The notes under the pieces are model-generated. The model was not told the DNA's origin. It worked only from the letters and a program-made list of their open reading frames with translations, and did no database searches. Shown here in pieces: positions 46,285 to 56,804 of a stretch of 64,000 nt of DNA; the stretch's first letter is position 1, and every line of letters starts with the position of its first letter. Source of the DNA: Apostichopus japonicus (lineage: Eukaryota > Echinodermata > Holothuroidea > Aspidochirotida > Stichopodidae); contig NC_092563.1 in the NCBI RefSeq assembly GCF_037975245.1, positions 17,473,594 to 17,537,593 of the forward strand, given 5' to 3'. The position numbers and the translations under genes were made by a program.

Positions 46285-48235
46285 CAGTGGCGGAGAAACA
46301 GGGGGGGTTGGGGGGGTTTTAACCCCCCCCCCCCACTTTTTGAAGAGGGGGGGTTGGCCCACACAATCAACCCCCCCTAGATTTTGCCAGTAATGTTATG
46401 TTATGGCCTATGTTATGTGCTCCAAATGGCATAATTAATCATATTATTAAATTTGAAATTGTTAAAGTCATTTCAACCTTTTACCTGGTAGGCTACATCA
46501 ACAATTAACGATAGAAAACCGAGTTAGAATTGACCCACACATTATTTCTAGCCCCTTTCCCCCACCTTGCGCATTGGAACTTGTACAGTAGCTCATAGCG
46601 CTAACTTCACTCCACAACAGACATACACAAAATAACGTTTTGCTGTTGAATAGCTTTGGAACTGTATACACTTGCCAACTTCAACGAGGTGAAGGAAGGA
46701 AAAGAAAAAGAAGAAAAGGAGAAAAGGATGGAGTAGAAAATACGGCAAGAAAACGGGAAGAGAAAGAGGAACAGTGACAAAATTATTCGAATTTGTAAAG
46801 CAAACAGCAGATATCACATCATATCAGTGAGCATGAAAATGGCGTTCCACGATAAACAGCCTCCAAACCATGGGCGCAGATCCTGGTGAGGACAGCGGGA
46901 CGCGTCCCCACCAACTTTTTCAGTAGTGGGGACATGATATACCGTGTCCCCACCAATTTGTCTTGACCAATAGCTGCATTTCAAGTTCCCCTGTATTGAA
47001 CTTTGGCGCAGTTTGATCCAGCATTGTGCAATTGACATGCAGCAGTTCTCATTTTATTGTATTTTATCCACAGTTGTTAAATATAGGACGGAAATCGCAT
47101 TTGCGGCAGTCTATATTTGTTTTCTGGGAGAGGACACCAGACCCATCGTATATACAAAAGTCTACTTGGATTATTTGTCCCCTGATTTTCTTTCTGCAGA
47201 CGCCCATGTATTTCTCCAAACTAAATTTCTAAGCCATGAGATCTAAAACTGAAGGAGGTTTAGGAGCATCATTAGGTCTGGGAAGTGTTATTTCCGGCGA
47301 TCTGGGAGGTATATTTGCCCAAAAAAATCGTACGCTACGCGCGAACCCATGGTCGCGCTCCGCTTAGATAGTGTCATAGAACAGACACGTGTCCCCACCA
47401 TTATCCAAGACTGATCTGCGCCCATGCTCAAAACTGTCGATGTGTGTAGTGTTCGGTTTCGGAAATATCTGGTATATTTTTATTTCCTTCAACGAAATTT
47501 TTTAGTAGCCGTCTGAATTTTCGAAAATTCCCTAACCAACATTCTTCATCATACTTCATCATACTCGTGCAATTTTGACCCGTCTGTTAGGGTTTGAAGG
47601 AGGTTTTTCTATATCGGTTGTCCATAGATGATATTTTGTGCAACATTATGGGTATGTTTTGAAGTGAATTTATTCACGAGAATTGTGAATTTTCAAATTC
47701 TGAAAAGTGGGGCTGACGGATATTGTGGGCCGCGATGAAGAATCACCTACAAAAGCAATGATCCACAGGATATGTGATGAAGTCGAACATGATGTGTGAC
47801 TGGTGACAATCTTCAAAAAGGTTATAGATGAGAGAAAAAGTATTTGGAAAAAACTTGGTTCTCAGGCAAAAGTGTACATATTATGGTTGGTCAGTTTCAA
47901 GCCCGAGAAGTGCCATTTCCGGTGATCTGGGGGTACCAAAACCAGAAATTTGCTTGTACGCTGCGCGCCAACCAATGGTGGCGCTCCGCTTAGATAGTAA
48001 TACGCTCCCCCCGGGTTAGAAAATCCTGCAAACGCCCCTGGTTAAATGCAGCTTTTCAAGGCCTGGGCAATGTCATTTACTGCAATCTGGGAGGCAATAT
48101 TTGCCAAAAAATTCTTGTGCACTTCGCGCCAACTTATGGTGGCGCTCCACTTAGATAGTGAGCCAGCAGTTATGACTTTTTATTTCATCAATGGCCTGCA
48201 ACCCCCCCACTTCTGACAAGAAATCTCCGCCACTG
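46285..48235. mobile_element. hAT-like non-autonomous element (CAGTGGCGGAG termini), copy B, uninterrupted by the LTR element
   Basis: 1,951 bp, starting CAGTGGCGGAGA and ending TCTCCGCCACTG. The perfect 8-bp target duplication is GTCTACAA (46,277-46,284 and 48,236-48,243). It is collinear with copy A (12,226-23,403) but lacks the Ty3/gypsy insert; its CCTGGTAGGCTAC near 46,490 is the unoccupied target. It includes the nested 558-bp element at 46,869-47,426. Confidence 0.92.
46869..47426. mobile_element. Nested 558-bp TIR element (CATGGGCGCAGATC termini), in hAT-like copy B
   Basis: Same element, same position and same length as 22,050-22,607. The flanks are again CTCCAAAC and CTCAAAAC, so the mismatch was fixed before the host element was copied. 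Confidence 0.85.
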
Positions 48236-48243
48236 GTCTACAA

Positions 48244-49890
48244 TATGTGGAAACGTTACGTATGTACTCAGTGGAACCATCTGTTTATAGCTCCATGGCG
48301 AAACAAAACCTAATCACCAGTAACCACCCAGTTTATGTCCTGCTTCGAAGCACTTGTACTGACAGTACAAGCAGTATGACTATCATGTTTTAATCAGATC
48401 AAGGTTAGGGACTGTTCATACTATCAGTAGGAGTGCTCTGAAGCATGATATGAGAAGACAGTATAGAGTGATATTATCTTGGAAATTTAATTTTCCCAAC
48501 TGGATGCCGCCACAATACTTACAAATGCATATTTATTAATGCCCGACCCTTAGACACTATATTAGGGGCTCTGTGTTATTCTAAGCGCAACCCCCTTCCT
48601 TCCTCTCCCCACCCCTCCCCTCATTGAATGCATCACGGAATGGCTAATAAAGAAAACCCTCATTAAGCAATCAGTTCTATCACTCATTGTTTTCTCCCTG
48701 AGGATTCGTACTTTTCATATTGGTCAACAGACCCACTGATCCAATCAATAGTCAGCATTTCGTATCCACAGAGTTTTGAGGTTACATATTTAATTTTCTA
48801 AAACAGAAATATATATATATAGTATGCGAAATTCTAGCAATTTCAGATGCTAATATCTGAATGCAGTACTGACGGAGCGTAATGTAGGCTACATGAGATA
48901 GCCAGATGGAAAACTGTATCCATTGCACTGTTATTTCAGAATCCAACCTCTTAAAGATACACACTTAATTGCGTGTTAAGATCTCATGTATCTGAGTTTC
49001 TAGTTCTAGATTTTAAAATGGCAGTCTTTACGATTCCTATCCATTTTAAAGTTTTCGATCCAAACTTTTTGTTGAAATCATACATTAAATCCATGACGCA
49101 TGTTGATTCCTATTGTTCTAAAGGAAACATCTGGGAAATGGTCGAACAGTGTTTAAACGGAATAAAAATCGATTTTTGACGAAGTTTAATAGCATTCCCA
49201 CAATTTTATTCGATTTTATCACCAAATTACTCGTGTGAAGAGAAAATTCATATTGGTACACAGTGATATTATTATGATTATTGTTTCACAATAAAGCGAC
49301 GAATATCAGAGCGAACAACGTACAAACTAAAATCAGAGTTTATTTAAATTTAAATGCCAGTGTCGTTTTTCTTTGGAAATATCTCAACGATTATTTTCCG
49401 AGCAGAAGGTATACCATGGAATTATAATAACAATTGTCAACTAACAGGTTTGTTTGTTATTATCATTATTATTCCTCTTGGGTAATGTTTAGTTTATGTT
49501 AGTGCTATACGTTATATGTTAGTGTTATATGTTAAATGTTATATGTAAGTGTTATATGTTAAGGTTATATGTTAGTGGTACTGTATATGTTAGTGTATAT
49601 TTGCTCCACTGTTAACACCAGCCTGTGTAGGGAGCTCGTACACAATTTCATTATGCCAAATGTAATATGTATAGGTCTATACTTAAACCATGGAATTGAC
49701 TGACGTAATGAATACAATGGATAAACAAGTGTAATTCATCTAGTGGATGATGTATGTATGTATGTATGTATGATGTATGTATAGTTGGGAAAAAGTCAGC
49801 GATTCTACGAGTATATCTTCTCGGCTTTAATCCGCGGTTTCTTTCTTCTTTTATCAAAGCGAATGACTGAGAAACCCTTTTTCGTCTTAA
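48244..49890. other. Non-coding sequence with simple repeats
   Basis: No convincing exon. It holds an imperfect GTTATATGTTA-type repeat at about 49,495-49,600 and an ATGT run at about 49,748-49,782. Confidence 0.4.
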
Positions 49891-50069
49891 TCAGGGGGGT
49901 AGGAAGCTTCCAAAAAGTGAGGGAGCACAACATCAGAGGGGATTTCTCATTCCACAACCACCATTCGTTATGCTATAAGCCGATACACACCGGCCATGTC
50001 ATTTAAATATATATGATGTGTTAGTATGCTATCAATACTATTATGGTGAACGTGGCTCTATCAACTTAC

Positions 50070-50748
50070 ATCTGTATTATCTGTCCATCCATAGTTTAGA
50101 AGTTTCCAATTGTGTTCATTCCTTGAACAAAAGTCTTTAGCAACCTCGGTTAAATCCTTAGCATGTACAGACTAAAAATAAATAATTAAAATAAAATATT
50201 AAAATTAACAAAGGCTTAAGATATCCAAAAGACAGTTAGGCTATTCGTCAAAGGGGCACATTTTATTTGCCAGTAGGGCACATTTGCTATTTTGGATAAA
50301 AAAAAGTGGGTGGGGCACGTTCCCCCAGTGCCCCCCCCCCACTCGGCTCCTACCCCCTGATCTTATTCACATCTATGTGGAAATTATATAGCTCCATACT
50401 GACAAAAAGCTCACACAGGGTCGTTATGTAGACATAACATTTTTACCATGGCTGCTAAGTGTCAAATGCCAAATACAAACGTTCGACTTTTGGTTTGTGT
50501 AGCCTAATGGTGTTCATATAATCACATCAAATTCAATAAAATGTAATAAGCGATGGGTTTTATGCTATGTTTATTACATACGATTATGCAGAAGCATTTT
50601 CAAACAGATAAACATTTTACTAGCTTTACTTACTGGATTATTTCATCACAAATACCTCTATTATAGAAAGACGTTGGTTGGCTTGGATTATGATCTCCTT
50701 TAACTCTAGTACGGTATCAGATGCGTCCAGCGGGAGCCAGGTGTTCAT
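50070..50748 (-). CDS. Two exons of an unrecognised minus-strand gene (partial)
   Basis: Upstream exon: 50,656-50,748, 31 codons from a possible start ATG (MNTWLPLDASDTVLELKEI..), ending at a GTATTT donor. The frame is also open before the ATG, so it may be internal. Downstream exon: 50,070-50,171, 34 codons (SVHAKDLTEVAKDFCSRNE.. to ..LLNYGWTDNTD), with a strong pyrimidine-rich TTTTTAG acceptor and a GTAAGT donor. Both are phase 0, so they join cleanly. The composition is protein-like and amphipathic. I do not recognise the family. A further open stretch at 49,651-49,873 may be a later exon but runs into a microsatellite. The second exon lies between C/G-rich inverted motifs at 49,892 and 50,361 that look like transposon ends. 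Confidence 0.5.
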
Positions 50749-51030
50749 TATATCGATGGAGGTTGTTTTGATTGCCCGAGTGGCTATGACATCACTTATC
50801 TCTATGTTGATGCCTCAGTTTTGGCTTGACCTGCCAAGAAGTTGTTCAGCAGTATAGGTCTGGTGCTATTGCATTTCAAGTTAGTTCAATACGTACGTTG
50901 GAAAGGTAGAAATGAGGAAAAGGTCGCGAAGGCCCGGCGGGTTAATTTAAAAGACGCCTTAGCCGGATGTAAGGAAGTTGAACTGTCGAGATTTCTGCTA
51001 CCGTGCACTCAGATATACAAGTATGTTTAA

Positions 51031-52925
51031 ACCACTGCTGGTAATTGGCTACCTGCAAGCAATATCAACTTTTCCATCGTAACAACGTTTGCCAGACGTT
51101 TAAAGGGCAGTCAAACTGTAACTATTCAATTTGAAGATCATTCAGTCCGTGTGAAATCGATACCCTCCTATTTTACAGCAGCTGTTCAGTGCGCATGCAC
51201 CACAGAACGCTCGGGTGAATCCCCCTCTCCTGACCCCATTCCCCGACCCCCGCCTCCACCCCCCCCCAATCCCTCGATATAACTCACATTGTTTCCGCCA
51301 CAAAACATTCTTTAGCAATTTCATCAAACTAACCGTTAGGCCTTAAACACTCCTTGTTATCGGACCATCCCTTTAAGTTGTCACGCACGGCGGCAGGTGT
51401 CAGCGGACCCGTCGGGTTAATTTAACCTCCTATCGGTCCACGAGTTCCGTCAAGCTGCGGATCTGTATGGATACTTTATACGGAAGAATTTATTTTACAT
51501 TCTTACATCAATATAAATATAAATAGGCCTAGATATATGCACTTATGCACATGACTCTCGATATTAGCTTAGGCTTCAGTCGCATTTTTTAGCAGCACAC
51601 GTCAAAACTTTTAAATGTTAAGCTGTTCTCAACACAGCGTGGATCTTACCGTGTAGCTCTTTTATAAAATGAAAAAGAATTTAATTGATGCACTGTGGTC
51701 ACTGAAATTATATATAAACTGGACTAAATTAAGGAGGCTAGGCCATGTTTGGGTATCGCACGCCTACGTAGTAAACAATCTTGCCTACTACACTGAGCTG
51801 ACAATACTTATACAACAGCGATGATTAACATACCAGCAAGTCATCGTTCTGTACTTAAAAAACTTTTTTTCATTATGTGCTTTATAATTCGAGATTCCAT
51901 TACATTTGCATATATCTGTTTTGACAGTGATGAAGGGATTTGCTTGTAATGATTAGAGAATATAACGATGCTATAGACAGGATCATACAATATAGATGAT
52001 ATATTATAGCTACAGGATATCAAGTTATTTGTTGCTACTGGATGGATAGTTTTAATCTTCTGAATACATCGACAATTTCATCAAATCGTTTTGGAACATC
52101 TACAGAAGCACGAGAGTTTTCTTTTCATTTTTTATTTTCGAGTTTTAATTAAGGCACAATGTTTGAAGCATTGCAGGAAATCTAACGAATAGATGACAGA
52201 GGTAATTTCAGTTTCATTGCATTCAATTTAACTTAGGGAATGATTTCTGTCCAGGACGGTTATATCAGCTGTGTGTAAATAGGGAAGTGTGATAAGAGTG
52301 TTTCGATTCCACGCTGTTTCCATGTATTTCCGACAGGTACAGTATATACTGCATTCGCCCCACCTCCTTCCCCTATTATAACCCTATTACAACTTACCCA
52401 GTGGAAAGCCGCTATAGAATCAACATATTAAGAAGTGTGTGTTTATATTCCATATCCCCTTGATTTAAAGTTTAATCTGCCGTTTTTAACACCATATTCA
52501 ACAACAACAAAAACTTGTGCGAAGTGGTTGTCCCATAGGTCAATAATACAGTGGCCAAGTAGGTCTAGATTGTCTCTACCGGTGAACCTTGTTTGATCAA
52601 AATAATGTTTTCAGTCCCTGGTTTCGGCCGAGTAATATTTCAATTGTCAACCTTGCTTTATTATTATTATTAATATTATTATTTTTGGGGGGTTTGGGTT
52701 TTTTTGTAACAAAGATGAATATATAATTTCTTTCACATTCCTCATACATATGACCAAGTCGACTTTGATATATATTAATACGCAGGGACTCTGACCGGTA
52801 ACGTGTGCTGTTTGCATCATCAAGAATATCGTCTTATAAGTATTTAACTGGAAGAACACCCAAACCGGGCAGCGGCACAGACGACACACGACCCCTTTAA
52901 CTCTTCTTGAGGCGAAGCACTCGAA
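51031..52925. other. Intergenic sequence upstream of the small membrane-protein gene
   Basis: No exon I can support. A minus-strand frame at 51,841-52,023 is short and lacks splice context. The promoter and 5' UTR of the gene starting at 52,926 should be in the last few hundred bases, but I see no clear TATA box close to the ATG. Confidence 0.35.
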
Positions 52926-54759
52926 ATGGCTGAACCTGGAATGGAATTTTTGTACGGGTAAGAAATTATACATCTATTATATATCAAATGCAGCAGAATG
53001 CGCGGAATGAATGAATTAACACTTTACTAATTGTGTGCGGTGAATTAAAACAAAAATGTGACAGTAAATCACCAACAAACACATTGGAGATTTAAAGGGT
53101 AATATTTTTATATCCATTATCATAATACAATTTAGGTGATGTTATTGTCAGGGTCGGCGAAAGAGGTTGCAATCGGGAGAGGAAGGGGACGGCACATACT
53201 TCGAGGGACGGGTGAACATGTTACTTTGGGTAGGCCTATGAGGGGAATTGGGAATTGAATTTTGATAACAGAAGGACTCTATACCTTCTTTCCCTTAATG
53301 TTTTCCACAACAGGGATTTTCTATGTACATTTTTAACATAACAAAAGGGCAATTCTTATTTATTAACCTAATTAGGTTTGTCGCAAAACTAGAGTACGTG
53401 CCTCTCTTCCTACCCCACCCCACGGGACCATGGGGTAAACTGGGAACCGGTTATGCGTTATAATGATGACATGTATTTTCTTGTTTTGTTCCCCCCTCAC
53501 AGTGTAATGGCCGTAGTATTCGTCTGTATTGCGATTGGTATTCTCATGTTCTGGTTGACATGGCGTAAGCGGCACACCAAAGAGACCCAGGAGGTGAGGG
53601 TAATATTTCCGGATGGCTCGGTGAGACGGACCATAGTAACACGCACAGATATATGGCCCCACCTCGGCAAAGCAACAGACCAATCAGAGACAGATGACGA
53701 CAAAAACGTAAGGACTCTCTGCCCTCGTGCTTGCATTATATTTTGCTTTTTGACCCATTGCCTCTTCTCCTCTTCCCTCCCGTCATCCTCACCCCCAGTG
53801 GCGGAGCTAGGGGTATTAGTCAGGGGGGGGGGGGAATGGTATGATGTAGGGGCACCTTCGACACTATCTAAGCGGAGCGCCACCACAGGTTAGCGCGGAG
53901 CGTACGGACATTTTTTTGAGTAGAGATACTCCCTAAATCACCGGAAATGACCCTTTCCAGGGCTTGCTAATTTGCAGATAAACGAAGAATAAATAGGTGT
54001 CATCGCCATTTGTAACAACTCGGAAGTTTATATGGTTTTCCGCCGTTAGAGCATTTTGTCAGAAAATTACACCAACAAAATGTGACAAATGTCAATAGGT
54101 AGATGCGAGCGCAATAAAAAAGTCAATAATCGCGAATAAGTAAAAAGTGGCAAAAAGTGAAAATGCCGCCAGTAGTCCATTTGAGTCCGTCAGGGGGGGG
54201 GGGGAGGTCCGCCCCCTGACTGTATGGACGCTCCGCCACTGCTCACCCTACGACGAGTAGAATGTAAGACTAATGTTTGTATTATAAGTATGAATCGTAT
54301 ATCATTATATATTCAAAATTCGGATCGCGTGATTCACATCGGGCAAGAATGTTACGAAGAATATGTATTTAGGGTATAAGAATAGCTGTTTTGATATATA
54401 ACAGCTTAACATAAATGAATAACATATAGAGATCTTACTTTACTAGTGAGGAACCCATCCCCCTCCCCTTACCATCCCGTAACAAAATAGATCAACTATA
54501 TGCTCGGGTGTGTAAGGTAAGATTATTTGAAAAGGTCACAAAGTTCAAGAAGAGTTTATTTAACCTTCGGTTAAATTGTTTCAAATGTGTCCTTCCATAA
54601 AGATTCGTCTTCCGTTATTTTCTTTCGCAGCAACTTACAGAAAATGATCACGTAGAAATCATCTTTGGAGAATCACAGATAGTGGAGACCCATAGATCGC
54701 AGAGAAGAGAACCGGTGTTCCCGATACCGGGTGTAACGATGACGTCAGACGACCTATGA
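52926..54759 (+). CDS. Small single-pass membrane protein, 121 residues, complete three-exon gene
   Basis: Coding exons: 52,926-52,957 (ATG; GTAAG donor), 53,503-53,707 (CCCCTCACAG acceptor; GTAAGG donor) and 54,631-54,759 (TTTCTTTCGCAG acceptor; TGA). Phases 2 and 0 agree, giving 122 codons including the stop. The protein starts MAEPGMEFLYG, then has one hydrophobic segment, about residues 12-31 (AVVFVCIAIGILMFWLTW), followed by RKRHTK. By the positive-inside rule that gives a short outside N-terminus and a cytosolic tail of about 90 residues (signal-anchor, type III). The tail has EVRVIFPDGSVRRTIVTRTD, an acidic patch (ETDDDKN) and VEIIFGESQIVE. An AATAAA poly(A) signal lies at 54,964. Intron 2 contains a hAT-like MITE. 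I recognise no family or function. Confidence 0.75.
53796..54241. mobile_element. 446-bp hAT-like MITE in intron 2 of the membrane-protein gene
   Basis: The ends CAGTGGCGGAGC and GCTCCGCCACTG form a perfect 12-bp inverted pair. The flanks CTCACCCC and CTCACCCT are an 8-bp target duplication with one mismatch. The interior contains, inverted, the TGGTGGCGCTCCGCTTAGATAGT-type module found in the larger elements here. Confidence 0.85.
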
Positions 54760-54963
54760 CCTTGCGCAGATAAAACCGATAGCTGTAATTCCGTTGTTTT
54801 ATATTCAGACTATTTCTTTTTATGTGGCGAAAGCGAAGGAACGCTGCCTGGAAGGAGTGGTTACACATATTTTACATTCAGGCCTGATGAGAGCTGGGGA
54901 GGGGAGAATCAAGAGGTCCGGTCCAGGGGAACGGGATCGATTAGGAGACAGTGGAAAGTGTGG

Positions 54964-54969
54964 AATAAA
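54964..54969 (+). promoter_or_regulatory. Poly(A) signal AATAAA for the membrane-protein gene
   Basis: First canonical AATAAA, about 205 nt after the stop codon. Confidence 0.5.
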
Positions 54970-56087
54970 AATGTTATCTTATTTTCATAATATAATTAAA
55001 AATGTAGACTTCAAACGAGGCGGTGACAGTTTTGTTTCCGGTGCCCGACCTGGCTTACGGGCCGCCCCCCCCCCCCAATTCACCGGTTATGTTTATGAGA
55101 AGGATTTTGTTTTCTGTAGTAATTACTTGGTAACGAACCTATAATCTTGTACCGTATTGACGTAGTGATCATATATAGCAAGGATTTTAGGAGAATAGTC
55201 CAAGTCATTTTTTCATTAGACAGAATTTGGAGTATTGTTAAAGGGTCCCCGGAGTAGGAATAGCTGTGACAATTACAAGCATGCCTTTTAATTCTGTCCA
55301 CACCCCAAGTAGTTATTAACACAAACTTGCGTGTAGATCTAATTACAGACCTTATCCATAGCCAATAGACTATGCATCAGGATGCACTATTTCACGTCTA
55401 AAATGTTCTCTTTCTTCTGGGGAAGAACACCGGACCATTCCCCCCCCCCCCCCTCCTCCGGTCCTACAGTCGACATCAACCACCGCGACCCCGTAACAAG
55501 ATCCCCTTCTGTTTTTTAAATCAAGGATTCGCCTGTGATATTTTTACAAGTAAATCATTTACATTCCGAATCGTTTTTATGTTCAAATTACTTGCTTTGA
55601 CCTTCGTAACACCTGCACGCATTTTCAACTGTCTGCTGTATATTTCTACATGTTTACGTAAACTTACCAAATTCATAGTGCAACACTTCCATAGTCTAAA
55701 TTACATGCCTTGCAAAAACTGTAAAATTTAATTAGGATAAGATTGTTGATGGGGAGGATAGAGCAGGAGGAAGGGGGGGGGGGTAAGGGTGGGGGTGATG
55801 GGAATTAGCCTACCTTAACACTCTCATACTTGGTCACTGACCAACTTGTGCTTTTGTTTGGTTGTGTAAGAATCATAACATTTCCAGCCTGTTCACTACT
55901 TTACTGATCATCTGTGTGTCACCTATATACACTAGATAATCAATGTTTTAAACCTCTTTTACTACCACATCCAGAACCCCTACAATGAGAGAGGGACAGG
56001 GGGTGGGGTAAACATCCACTCTGGCCATTTCCTATACCAGTGAAAACTTTGGAAAATTAAGCATTCCTATAATACTTAAAGCAACTG
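54970..56087. other. Intergenic region between two convergent genes
   Basis: Non-coding, with poly(C) runs (about 55,065 and 55,440) and poly(G) near 55,777. No gene seen. Confidence 0.4.
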
Positions 56088-56093
56088 TTTATT
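56088..56093 (-). promoter_or_regulatory. Poly(A) signal AATAAA for the CCNDBP1 homologue
   Basis: The minus strand reads AATAAA about 70 nt after the TAA stop of the seventh exon. Confidence 0.6.
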
Positions 56094-56160
56094 CCATTTT
56101 TTAGCATGCTTAAAAAAATATGAAGGCAATGCCCATAACTTTTAATCTTCTGGCCAGTGT

Positions 56161-56755
56161 TTATCCTCCTACTTGCTGTTTGGTTATGTTCTGTAACTGT
56201 TCTAGGTTGTGGTTGATCGCTTTATGGAGGAAATGTATCCACTGAAGGTCACCTTCACTACACACATGGGATCCTTGAGTCTTGTCCAGTACATCATGCA
56301 TGACCTCGGTCAGCTGGATTGCCTACCGAACGAAGCAACGAGAGGAAAACAATAACCGATGAAAATTTAATAACGGTTGAAACAGAAATCTGTAACAACT
56401 TATGAAGTTCAGTGAAATTGTTTTGATAATGTAACAGCCAACTTGGATCAAGTCTTGAAAGAGACACGTACAGCATAAAAAGTATGTTAACGTGAACAAC
56501 TTACTCGACTGGACTCATTAACATTACAAGCTAAAGTATGGAAGCATAGAAGAGACATCACATTGACGACTTAAACACAATGCAAAACGTAAACAAATCT
56601 GAAAATAATTGTCCTGACGGAATGTACTAACCATGCAAAGCAAGAAAGACGAGAAATGCTGAGCGTGCATTTTCAAATTTTTACCCATGTTGCAATGTGT
56701 GCAGCAAGTCATCAACATGCATGTCCATTGTATGCTTCTGTAGTAAAGTGACTAG

Positions 56756-56804
<49 letters not shown>

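Noticed and set aside
51841-52023. Minus-strand frame with a faint resemblance to LINE reverse transcriptase (IIKHIMKK)
   Set aside because: Too short, and no neighbouring reverse transcriptase blocks on the same strand.
56208-56355. Plus-strand open exon with a CTAG acceptor-like start and TAA end (VVVDRFMEEMYPLKV..)
   Set aside because: It is the reverse strand of the last CCNDBP1 exon, which has matching phase, length and homology on the minus strand.
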